A DNA stretch of 64,000 bases, from contig BOKF01000001.1 of NCBI GenBank assembly GCA_016860845.1, forward strand, positions 248,001 through 312,000, read 5' to 3'. The DNA is from Chloroflexota bacterium. Its GTDB lineage: Bacteria > Chloroflexota > Anaerolineae > 4572-78 > J111. Below the pieces are notes generated by a model that saw only the letters and a list, made by a program, of their open reading frames with translations, ran no database searches and was not told the DNA's origin. This document shows, one piece after another, positions 35,381 to 43,841 of this stretch. How positions within the stretch are numbered: position 1 is the stretch's first letter; each line of letters begins with the position of its first letter. The position numbers and the translations under genes were made by a program.

Positions 35381-36190
35381 TTACAACAACTTAGGGTCAA
35401 AAATCCAGCCCTCTTGTGGATCACATTCCGGCGGGACGGCAAAATTATGACGATAGGCCCAGGTAGCCTGGATAGCGCACAGCACGGCGTCGAGCCGGTC
35501 GCCGCTTGGATCTTGGATCAGTGATATAGCCAGGGTATCACTTAATTCGACCGAAAAGCCGTAGATCTCTTGTAGTTGGTCGGAGCGTATTCCAGCTATA
35601 ATCGCCCGCCGGGCCATCTCTTGAACAGCCGTTTGCTTCTTTTTTGTATCGTTTTTGTATGAGCTAGCCCAGCGGCGAGCCACAAGGGCAGGATAAGCTT
35701 CAATGACAATTCGGGTGTCGCCGTTGGGACGGCAGGGTAGAACATTGACGCCAGCCTTAAGCAAACGCGGCGCGCCTTCAAAAAACATCCGGCCAACCGG
35801 CACGCCATACCACATCATTGGGCTGCGAGATTTGGCCCGGATGTCCGCAGTGCGGAGATGCTGCTTGTCACCCTGGGGACGGGATTGGCGATAGGCAGCC
35901 AGGGTTTGTTCAAAACCGGACTTGCCCAGCCGAACCACTTCCCGCATATAATCCTCCCATGAGGCAGGCCAGCCCAAATTTTGAATGAGTTTTTTCGGTT
36001 GGCCAAAAGGAAAATCAAGACCGGCCAGCCAGGGACCGGACTGGTTAAGAAATTCCTCAAATACGGTAAAATTGGCGAAGACGCACAGGTCTTCGAGGTA
36101 CAGCCGGGCATCAAAGACCGCCCCAATCGCACAAGTGACGGGCTTGCGTAGGCGCGGCGCACTGGTAAAGTCGAGACCGTAAATTTTCAT
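35381..36190 (-). CDS. DUF429-like predicted RNase H-fold protein
   Basis: 269 residues from ATG 36190, chosen because MKIYGLDFTSAP is the expected start of the fold; the longer frame to 36241 runs into repeats. Landmarks GLDFTSAP, WLAGLDFPFG, VIEAYPALVARR and SGDRLDAVLCAIQATWA match the pattern of predicted nuclease domains with acidic residues in the fold core. There is no known substrate. It ends 12 bases before the ureohydrolase start. Confidence 0.65.
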   Translation of the reverse strand: MKIYGLDFTSAPRLRKPVTCAIGAVFDARLYLEDLCVFANFTVFEEFLNQSGPWLAGLDFPFGQPKKLIQNLGWPASWEDYMREVVRLGKSGFEQTLAAYRQSRPQGDKQHLRTADIRAKSRSPMMWYGVPVGRMFFEGAPRLLKAGVNVLPCRPNGDTRIVIEAYPALVARRWASSYKNDTKKKQTAVQEMARRAIIAGIRSDQLQEIYGFSVELSDTLAISLIQDPSGDRLDAVLCAIQATWAYRHNFAVPPECDPQEGWIFDPKLL

Positions 36191-36195
36191 GGGAA

Positions 36196-36256
36196 GGATG
36201 GAGGCTGGGAGGGTTGGAAGGCTGGAAACACTCTCTTCCAACCTGCCCGTCTTCCC
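36196..36256. repeat. GGTTGGAAGGCTGG-type inverted repeat
   Basis: GGAGGCTGGGAGGGTTGGAA-type purine-rich sequence faces TTCCAACCTGCCCGTCTTCC. It lies directly before the DUF429-like gene. Confidence 0.7.
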
Positions 36257-36291
36257 AAATTCCTATTTTTAATAACTACAAAAATATGAAA

Positions 36292-36879
36292 CTATTCTCG
36301 GCGGTCCGCCGGACCTTGCCAGCGCTGAAAGAGATCTGCCGTCAGTTCGATGTCGAACAGGTCCAGCACGCGGTTGACGGTTTGGTTGATAATGTCGTCT
36401 ATGGTTTTGGGGCGGTGATAGAAGGCGGGCATGGGCGGCATGAGGATGGCCCCCATCTCGATAACCTGGGCCATCAGCCGGACATGGCCGAGGTGCAGCG
36501 GGGTTTCGCGCAGTACCAGCACCAGGCGGCGCTGGTCTTTCAGCACCACGTCGGCGGCGCGGAGAATGAGGTTGTCGTTGTAAGAGTTGGCAATGCCGGA
36601 CAGAGTTTTGATCGCGCAGGGAATAATGACCATACCAATAGTTTTGTAGGAACCGGAGGAGATAGAGGCGGCAATGTCGTTGAAATTGTAAACTTTGTCG
36701 GCCAGGCTCTGAATTTGGTCAATGGTGTAGTCAGTTTCCAGCAGGGCTGTGCGTTTGGCCGCACTGCTAATAATGAGATGGGTTTCAAGGTTATCCACCT
36801 CACGCAGAACCTCTAACAGGCGGATACCGTAGATAATGCCACTCGCGCCAGAAATGCCGACAATGAGGCGTTTTTTCAA
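36292..36879 (-). CDS. ubiX: Flavin prenyltransferase UbiX
   Basis: 195 residues, full length. GISGASGIIYGIRLLE binds FMN phosphate, and the family Ser/Lys region reads SISSGSYKTIGMVIIPCAIKTLSG; RETPLHLGHVRLM, GAILMPPMPAFYHRP and the following Asp are typical. It makes the prenylated FMN used by UbiD decarboxylases. No ubiD is in the window. Its start overlaps the DUF2085 stop by four bases, so the two are coupled. Confidence 0.9.
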   Translation of the reverse strand: MKKRLIVGISGASGIIYGIRLLEVLREVDNLETHLIISSAAKRTALLETDYTIDQIQSLADKVYNFNDIAASISSGSYKTIGMVIIPCAIKTLSGIANSYNDNLILRAADVVLKDQRRLVLVLRETPLHLGHVRLMAQVIEMGAILMPPMPAFYHRPKTIDDIINQTVNRVLDLFDIELTADLFQRWQGPADRRE

Positions 36880-37646
36880 AATATCTCCCGCCTGGGTGAA
36901 AATTCGCTATCCATCAAAGGCCACAGGAAACCAACCACCCCCCAACCGAAGATAATGCCGGTGCCTAGCCGCAGCACCGAGTTAAGCGAGACAAAATGAT
37001 CGCCGGCATAAAAGCTGGTTGGGAATACGTGACCGGTCAGAATAGCGGCCCACTCGTTGGTCTGGCGGAAATCGGCCCGCAGGACATCGTTGATCAGGTG
37101 GGTCGTCCCATCGAGGCCCATCGGCACCAAGAAGAGGACAAAGAGCCACCAGGGCATCGCCTGGAGGCGCAGGCCGCGCTCGCGCAGCACAGCGTACAGC
37201 AGGCCAAACAGAAAAATGCTGCCATACATGGCAATCATCCGGTCCGACCAGGCCACTTTCCAACCCAGCTCCGGCGTGCCGATAAACTGGCGGCGAATGA
37301 GTTCGTTGCTAATGCTCTCCAGCGGCCGGCCCCAGGCCGCCGCAATCTGAGCCTGGCTGTAGGAAAAGCTCGGCCCAAAGAGGAACCAGGAGCGCTCCGG
37401 CAGTTGGTGGCAGAAAAAATTGTAGATAAAGTAGACCGCCCGGCCCGGCCAGGTCAGACCCATGGCCATAAAGAGAGGGGCCAGCCAGGGCAGCGTGACA
37501 AACACTCCCCAGGCGCTGTTAAATGTTACCAGCCAATGACGTTCAAACCAACGGCTGATCCGAAAAGCCAGCGATGGTTTGGCCGGAATTACGGTGGGTG
37601 GAGTCGCCAGCGGGGCCGATTCTGATTTTTGCGCACCGATATTCAT
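36876..37646 (-). CDS. DUF2085 membrane protein
   Basis: 256 residues with a cytoplasmic N-terminal tail and about five membrane helices. The family-like motif YNFFCHQLPERSWFLFGPSFSYSQAQ includes the conserved Cys and His. Function unknown. It is translationally coupled to ubiX. Confidence 0.75.
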   Translation of the reverse strand: MNIGAQKSESAPLATPPTVIPAKPSLAFRISRWFERHWLVTFNSAWGVFVTLPWLAPLFMAMGLTWPGRAVYFIYNFFCHQLPERSWFLFGPSFSYSQAQIAAAWGRPLESISNELIRRQFIGTPELGWKVAWSDRMIAMYGSIFLFGLLYAVLRERGLRLQAMPWWLFVLFLVPMGLDGTTHLINDVLRADFRQTNEWAAILTGHVFPTSFYAGDHFVSLNSVLRLGTGIIFGWGVVGFLWPLMDSEFSPRREIF

Positions 37647-37730
37647 GCGATTATCCTTTGAGAATTTTAATAGGGATAATCATACCGGGAACGGGGAGTG
37701 GTGTCAACAAAGGAGTGAATGAGCGAATCT

Positions 37731-37763
37731 GCGAATGGCGAATCATTATCATTCGCCATTCGC
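37731..37763. repeat. Perfect GCGAATG inverted repeat
   Basis: GCGAATGGCGAAT and ATTCGCCATTCGC form a 13-bp perfect stem with a 7-base loop. It lies 8 bases downstream of the gmd stop and may terminate the rmd-gmd transcript. Confidence 0.85.
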
Positions 37764-37771
37764 CAATTTAT

Positions 37772-38842
<1,071 letters not shown>

Positions 38843-38846
<4 letters not shown>

Positions 38847-39805
38847 TTTGCCCCCCTGTTTTTTACATCTTCGCGCCAATAGTCAAGCACCTGGCGCAGG
38901 CTGTCTTCAAACTTGTAAGTGGGGACCCAACCGGTTTTGGCCCGCAGTTTGCTGTTGTCGGCGTAAATGACCGGCACATCCGAAGGACGCATCCGGCTAG
39001 GATCAGGCTTAACTTTGATATTAACGTCGGTATAGCTCAGCAAGATATTCAGTAACGACTGAATAGAGTGAGCCTCGCCGGTGCCGACGTTATAAGCCTC
39101 CCCCGGATCCCCGTATAAAACCAGCAGCACATAAGCCTGCATGACATCTCTAACATCGGTGAAATCGCGCCTGGCCTCCAGATTGCCCACATGGAGGACA
39201 GGTTCAATCAGGCCTGCTTCAATTTCGGCAATTTGTTTAGCAAAGGAGGCGGCTACAAAAAACGGACTTTGGCGCGGCCCGATATGGTTAAAAGCGCGCA
39301 CGCGCAGTACATCCACCCCGTGACTCAAAAAATATTGTAGCCCCAGTATATCCTGGGCCACTTTGCTGACACCATAGGGGTTGCTGGGGCGTAAGGCGGA
39401 GTCTTCTTTGACGGGTAATTCATGACTCTGGACGCGCCCGTAAACCTCATTCGAGGCCACAATCAACAGCCGGGCTTTAGATTGCTGCCTGACCATTGCT
39501 TCCAGAATGTTCAGTTGAGGGCGGATATTATTTTCCAGGGTCATCCAGGGATCGGCCCAGGCGGTAGGGACAAAAGCCTGAGCAGCGAGATGGTAAATTG
39601 CCTCTGGCTGGATCTCGCGGAGCAGCTTGTCTATCACCAGGGGGTCGCGCATATCAACGATAGTTGGCTTTAGCTCTTGGCTCAGATGGCCGAGGCCCTG
39701 ACCCAGATCGCGGGCCACCCCGCAAACTTCATCACCGCGGTCCAGCAAAGCTTGGGCCAAATGACCGCCAGCAAAACCGGTAATGCCGGTAATCAACACT
39801 CGCAC
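38843..39805 (-). CDS. rmd: GDP-4-keto-6-deoxy-D-mannose reductase (GDP-rhamnose synthesis)
   Basis: 320 residues from a GTG start; AAGGAG is ten bases upstream. Extended SDR with VLITGITGFAGGHLAQALL, YHLAAQAFVPTAW, SNEVYGRV, catalytic Tyr in NPYGVSKVAQDILG, and RAFNHIGPRQSPFFVAASF, typical of Rmd. It reduces the Gmd product to GDP-D-rhamnose. A GDP-fucose synthase role is less likely because that family has a different C-terminal region. First gene of the minus-strand pair. Confidence 0.82.
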
Positions 39806-39823
39806 AAGCGGGTAACTCCTTCC

Positions 39824-39858
39824 AAAAAAAAAGGGGCAGCGTTACGGCATTGCTGCCC
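39824..39858 (-). promoter_or_regulatory. Terminator-like hairpin with T9 in the rmd leader
   Basis: On the minus strand a GGGCAGC/GCTGCCC stem is followed at once by nine T, immediately before the rmd ribosome site. It could attenuate transcription of rmd-gmd. Confidence 0.6.
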
Positions 39859-39878
39859 ACCTCCCCCAAGGCGGTTAC

Positions 39879-39907
39879 ATTATAGTTCACTTTGAATTCA
39901 GCCGCAA
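39879..39907 (-). promoter_or_regulatory. Candidate rmd-gmd promoter
   Basis: Minus-strand TATAAT (39879-39884) with TTGCGG (39902-39907) 17 bases upstream. The -10 is good and the -35 matches at three positions. Confidence 0.45.
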
Positions 39908-39984
39908 AGTGAGGAGAAGGGCAGAAAGTAATGTCCAAGTTCAGCACGACAAATTAATCCAACCTTAAAAATCCACCAGTGGAC

Positions 39985-40013
39985 TAGACACGTGGGACAA
40001 AGTGGGTTATAAT
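39985..40013 (+). promoter_or_regulatory. Promoter of the dcw cluster
   Basis: TAGACA (39985-39990), 17-base spacer, TATAAT (40008-40013). The predicted start is near 40020, in the middle of the MraZ boxes. Confidence 0.75.
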
Positions 40014-40048
40014 GTGGGGAGTAATGGGGAAAAGTGGGGCAAAGTGGG
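39993..40048 (+). promoter_or_regulatory. mraZ box: Six-box MraZ operator
   Basis: TGGG occurs at 39993, 40003, 40015, 40025, 40035 and 40045, that is every 10 bases except one 12-base step; a seventh is at 40077. Regularly spaced TGGG boxes upstream of mraZ are the known MraZ binding pattern, giving autoregulation of the division cluster. Confidence 0.85.
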
Positions 40049-40070
40049 TATAGAACACTTGTTCTATACC
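40047..40070. promoter_or_regulatory. 24-bp palindrome with GAAC-N4-GTTC (LexA-like box?)
   Basis: GGTATAGAACA and TGTTCTATACC are perfect 11-base arms around CT. The inner GAACACTTGTTC fits the GAAC-N4-GTTC pattern of LexA boxes in Gram-positive-type bacteria. It lies in the mraZ leader, downstream of the likely start. An RNA hairpin role is equally possible. Confidence 0.5.
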
Positions 40071-40117
40071 CTCAAGTGGGGGAAAATGACCCACTATCCC
40101 TGAAAAGGTCCTGCCAC

Positions 40118-40549
40118 ATGTTTTTGGGTGAGTACAGTCACACTATTGATGACAAAGGCCGCTTAACCATTCCGGCCAAGTTTCGCGATGAGCTTGAGAG
40201 CGGAGTGGTGATTACGCGTGGTCTGGATGGCTGCCTCTGGGCCTACGGTCGTTCAGAATGGGATACGCTGGCTGATAAAATCGGCCAATTACCGACCACT
40301 AACCAGGCGGCGCGAAACTTCTCCAGGTTTATGTTTTCCAGTGCCTTTGATTCGATTCCTGACCGCCAGGGGCGGATCTTGTTACCCCAAAAATTACGCG
40401 ATTATGCTGGTATTCAGGACGAAACCGTCATTATCGGCGTAAAAAACAAGCTCGAAATCTGGAATCCGGCCACATGGGCCGGCGTTGTGGCCAATGTCGA
40501 ACAGGGCACCGAAGAGATCGTGGCCCAATTGCAAGACTTAGGAATTTAG
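40118..40549 (+). CDS. mraZ: Transcriptional regulator MraZ
   Basis: 143 residues from ATG 40118; AAAAGG lies before it, and the upstream in-frame ATG is inside the operator region. Two SpoVT/AbrB-like halves: FLGEYSHTIDDKGRLTIPAKFR and FSSAFDSIPDRQGRILLPQKLRDYA, each with the DxxGR motif. It forms a ring-shaped oligomer that binds the TGGG boxes. First gene of the cluster, as in most bacteria. Confidence 0.95.
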   Translation: MFLGEYSHTIDDKGRLTIPAKFRDELESGVVITRGLDGCLWAYGRSEWDTLADKIGQLPTTNQAARNFSRFMFSSAFDSIPDRQGRILLPQKLRDYAGIQDETVIIGVKNKLEIWNPATWAGVVANVEQGTEEIVAQLQDLGI

Positions 40550-40598
40550 CCAGGTGCAGGTAGCAGATCGCGGATGACAAATGGCGGAAAGAAACTTT

Positions 40599-40619
40599 TA
40601 ACCTGTAACCTGTAACCTG
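40599..40619 (+). repeat. Heptamer repeat (TAACCTG)x3
   Basis: Three exact head-to-tail copies, ending six bases before the rsmH start codon. Confidence 0.85.
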
Positions 40620-40624
40620 GTACG

Positions 40625-41554
40625 ATGCACAAGTCTGTTCTTTTACAAGAAATAATCACTGCCTTACAGCCCTATTCCGGCGGCGTCTACATAGATGGGA
40701 CGGTCGGGGCGGGCGGGCATGCTGCCGCACTGCTGGAAGAGTCGGCGCCGGATGGCCAATTATTCGGGCTTGATCGGGATCAAAGCGCATTGGAAGTGGC
40801 CAGGCGTCAATTAGAGCGGTTTGGTCATCGGGTTCACCTCTTTCATGCAAATTTTGACCGGTTGGCGCAGGTGGCTCAAGCCCAAAACATGCCCAGGGCC
40901 GATGGTCTTTTGCTCGATTTAGGCGTCTCGTCCATGCATCTGGACCAGCCGGAGCGCGGCTTCTCGTTTCAAACGGATGGACCGCTGGACATGCGGATGG
41001 ACCCCACGACAGGCCCAACCGCCGCCGACTTGGTTAACAGCCTGCCGGAAGAAGAACTGGCCAACCTGATTTACCGGTATGGCGAAGAGCGTCACAGCCG
41101 CCGCATTGCCCGGGCCATTGTCAAGGCGCGACCTTTGCGGCGCACGCTAGAGTTGGCCCAAGTTGTGGCCAGGGCAAGTGGTGGTGGCGGCCGTCCAGAC
41201 CGAACCCAAATTCATCCGGCCACGCGCACCTTTCAAGCCTTACGCATCGCCGTCAACGATGAACTGGGTGCGCTGGAGCGGGTGTTGCCACAAGCTCTGG
41301 CATGCCTCAAACCCGGCGGGCGACTGGCAGTGATTAGCTTTCACTCGTTAGAAGACCGGATCGTTAAACAGTACTTCAAACAAGAGTCGCAAGATTGTAT
41401 CTGTCCTCCAGAACAACCCGTCTGTACCTGTAGACATAAAGCGACTATAGATATTATAACCAAAAAGCCGATAACGGCTAGTTTGGCAGAAATAGACGCA
41501 AATCCAAGGGCCCGCAGCGCAAAGCTGCGGGTCGTTGAATTAAAAGGGATATAA
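40625..41554 (+). CDS. rsmH: 16S rRNA C1402 N4-methyltransferase RsmH (MraW)
   Basis: 309 residues, complete. The SAM-binding motif is VYIDGTVGAGGHAAALLE, followed by LFGLDRDQSAL and the DLGVSSMHLDQPERGFSF block; AVISFHSLEDRIVKQYF and the terminal NPRARSAKLRV are also conserved. It methylates 16S rRNA in the decoding site. A conserved second gene of dcw clusters. Confidence 0.95.
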   Translation: MHKSVLLQEIITALQPYSGGVYIDGTVGAGGHAAALLEESAPDGQLFGLDRDQSALEVARRQLERFGHRVHLFHANFDRLAQVAQAQNMPRADGLLLDLGVSSMHLDQPERGFSFQTDGPLDMRMDPTTGPTAADLVNSLPEEELANLIYRYGEERHSRRIARAIVKARPLRRTLELAQVVARASGGGGRPDRTQIHPATRTFQALRIAVNDELGALERVLPQALACLKPGGRLAVISFHSLEDRIVKQYFKQESQDCICPPEQPVCTCRHKATIDIITKKPITASLAEIDANPRARSAKLRVVELKGI

Positions 41555-41558
41555 TATT

Positions 41559-42038
41559 ATGTCAAGTAACATTCTGATTAGCCTGAGGCCAGAAAATGTC
41601 ATCCGCCAACTGCCGTGGCGTGTGGACAGCAAAGCTGCTCTGGGATTTTTGCTGCTCCTGGCCACTTTTAGTTTGGTCGGTTGGCTGTATCTGACCCAGG
41701 CGAGTGCGGTCACAGCCACCAGCTATCGCATGGACCAATTGCGGTTGGAACTTGACCAAATCAAAAATCAGAATGCTGCTCTGACCCTGGAAATTGCCCG
41801 GCTCGAAGCGCTCGACCGGATTGAGAGCCGCGCCCGTGAGTTGGGTTTTGCACCCACGACCAACGTGCGCTACCTGCCGGTTGCTAATTACCCCATGCCG
41901 TTAGAGCCAGAGAAGCCGGCCTGGGGTGCTGGGCCGCTCCGCAGTGATTTGGAGGAAGCTCAAGCCGAATTTGATCCGGCGGCGTGGTGGACGGAAACAC
42001 TTGACAATTTTGCCGCCTGGTTGGAAGGGCGGGAGTAA
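41559..42038 (+). CDS. ftsL: Cell-division protein FtsL/DivIC-like
   Basis: 159 residues; AAGGGA precedes the ATG, four bases after rsmH. One membrane helix (AALGFLLLLATFSLVGWLYLT) is followed by a coiled coil (MDQLRLELDQIKNQNAALTLEIARLEALDRIESRARELGF), the usual FtsL layout. The extended C-terminal part (about residues 105-159) is Pro- and acidic-rich and unusual in length. Position between rsmH and ftsI supports the call. Confidence 0.82.
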   Translation: MSSNILISLRPENVIRQLPWRVDSKAALGFLLLLATFSLVGWLYLTQASAVTATSYRMDQLRLELDQIKNQNAALTLEIARLEALDRIESRARELGFAPTTNVRYLPVANYPMPLEPEKPAWGAGPLRSDLEEAQAEFDPAAWWTETLDNFAAWLEGRE

Positions 42039-42044
42039 ATGGGT

Positions 42045-42093
42045 GGAGTATCAAAGCGCAGCTTTGACAGACAAAGCATAGGTTTGTCACTCC
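42045..42093 (+). repeat. Branched-fold element in the ftsL-ftsI gap
   Basis: GGAGT (42045-42049) can pair with ACTCC (42089-42093), enclosing TCAAAGC-GCA-GCTTTGA (42051-42067) and GACAAA-N7-TTTGTC (42070-42088). The scheme matches copies A and B of the dispersed element with compensating base changes. Confidence 0.55.
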
Positions 42094-42115
42094 TTTGATT
42101 AGCCCGGTTTTTGCG

Positions 42116-43825
42116 ATGAAAACATCAGAAGGTTCAAATTACAGAATCATTATGGTGATGGCGGTGATGTCGGCGGCGGGGCTGGTGCTGGTAGGCCAAC
42201 TGATCCGTTGGCAGGTGTTTGAGCATCACCGTTTTGTCCAACTGGCCGAAGCCGAGCACCAGAATGAGTTGGTGATTCCCCCCCACCGGGGTGAAATTCA
42301 CGACCGCAATGGGCATATTCTGGCCGCCGATGTGATCGAGTATGATATTTCGGCCAGCCCCAAAATAATCAGCGATCCCTATGCTACGGCAGACCGGCTG
42401 TATCGCCTGTTGAATGTACCGCGCGAGGAGTTGTTAAAGAGTTTGACCAGCGGCAGCGCCTGGGTGCCGTTAGCCAAAAGTGCCCCACAAAGCGTGGGCG
42501 AAACGATTATCGAATGGGACATCGTCGGCTTATTGGCCGAGCCGCGCAGTAAACGAGTCTATCCAGAAGGTGACATGGGGGCGCATCTGTTGGGCTTTGT
42601 CAATACCAACGGCAATGGTTTTTATGGGGTTGAAGGATTTTATGATGATATGCTGCGGGGCAAAGCGGGCTTGCAGACCGGCGAGCGCAGCCCCTTTGGC
42701 GAAATCATCCCTCTCGGAGCCAGCCATTACGTGCCGCCCGTCAGCGGGGCAGCCCTGTACTTAACGGTGGATCGCAGTGTGCAGCACTTGATCGAACGCG
42801 AGCTGCGCAGCGCGGTGAAAGAATATGGCGCTCAGGGCGGCTCGGTGGTGGTTTTGGAGCCAAAAACCGGAGCCATCCTGGGGATGACCAGTTACCCGGC
42901 CTATGACCCAAATAGCTATGGGGCCAGCGACGAAGACCTTTACTTCGACCCGGTTGTAAGCCGCCAGTATGAGCCGGGGTCAGTGTTTAAGGTTGTGACC
43001 ATGGCCGCCGGGTTGGATGCCGGCGCGATTGGGCCAATGGGAACTATTTATGATGGCGGTTCAATTGAGATTGGCGGCCGGGTGATTTACAACTGGGACC
43101 GGCAGGCTCACGAAACAGTGGATATGACCGAAGTGCTGGCCCAAAGTCTGAATGTGGGAATTGCCCAGGTGGCGGTGGCGCTGGGGAAAGATCGTTTTTA
43201 TACTTACGTCAAACGATTTGGCTTTGGCCGCCTGACCGAAGTTGACTTGAGCAGCGAAGGCCCCGGCACAATGAAGACGCCCAAAGATGCCAACTGGCAC
43301 GAAAGCGACCTGGGCACCAACTCGTTTGGGCAAGGTATTGCCGTCACGCCGCTCCAAATTGCCCTGGCTGTGGGCGCGGTAGCCAACGACGGCCTGCTGA
43401 TGAAACCCCACATTGTCAGCCGGATTATAGACAGCGAGCGGGAAGTCGAGGTTAAGCCGGTGGTCGTGCGCCGGGCGGTGTCGCAGGAAACAGCCCGAAC
43501 ATTGACCAACATGCTGGTCGAGGCGCTGCAACGAGCCAACTCTGAGGCCCTGGTCCCCGGTTATAAGGTCGCTGGAAAATCCGGTACGGCTGAAATCCCG
43601 GTCCCCGGCGGCTACCATCCCACCCTGACTTTGGCTTCTTTTGCTGGCTATCTGCCCGCCGACGATCCCCAGGTGCTGGTTTTAGTCATTATTGATCGCC
43701 CCACGGCGTCGCGCTGGGGCAATACCACCGCTGGCCCTACCTTCAGACGTATCGCCGAGCAGCTTGTGGTTCTGCTCAACATCCCACCGGATAACGCCCG
43801 CCAAGAAGTGGTTAGTAACAATTAG
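42116..43825 (+). CDS. ftsI: Septal class B penicillin-binding protein FtsI
   Basis: 569 residues from ATG 42116; a TTG at 42095 would add seven residues, and neither has a strong ribosome site. N-terminal membrane anchor (IIMVMAVMSAAGLVLVGQLI), pedestal with RGEIHDRNGHILA, and transpeptidase with the active Ser in EPGSVFKV, SLN motif in AQSLNVGIAQ and KSGT in VAGKSGTAEIP. No PASTA domains. It cross-links septal peptidoglycan with FtsW. Confidence 0.93.
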   Translation: MKTSEGSNYRIIMVMAVMSAAGLVLVGQLIRWQVFEHHRFVQLAEAEHQNELVIPPHRGEIHDRNGHILAADVIEYDISASPKIISDPYATADRLYRLLNVPREELLKSLTSGSAWVPLAKSAPQSVGETIIEWDIVGLLAEPRSKRVYPEGDMGAHLLGFVNTNGNGFYGVEGFYDDMLRGKAGLQTGERSPFGEIIPLGASHYVPPVSGAALYLTVDRSVQHLIERELRSAVKEYGAQGGSVVVLEPKTGAILGMTSYPAYDPNSYGASDEDLYFDPVVSRQYEPGSVFKVVTMAAGLDAGAIGPMGTIYDGGSIEIGGRVIYNWDRQAHETVDMTEVLAQSLNVGIAQVAVALGKDRFYTYVKRFGFGRLTEVDLSSEGPGTMKTPKDANWHESDLGTNSFGQGIAVTPLQIALAVGAVANDGLLMKPHIVSRIIDSEREVEVKPVVVRRAVSQETARTLTNMLVEALQRANSEALVPGYKVAGKSGTAEIPVPGGYHPTLTLASFAGYLPADDPQVLVLVIIDRPTASRWGNTTAGPTFRRIAEQLVVLLNIPPDNARQEVVSNN

Positions 43826-43841
43826 GGTAAGAGATTCACTG

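Noticed and set aside
42127..42140. tRNA T-loop-like GGTTCAAAT
   Set aside because: It lies in the ftsI coding region, with no acceptor or anticodon stems around it.
43692..43841. Upstream extension of murF
   Set aside because: Overlaps the ftsI C-terminus; ATG 43842 gives the expected MurF N-terminus.
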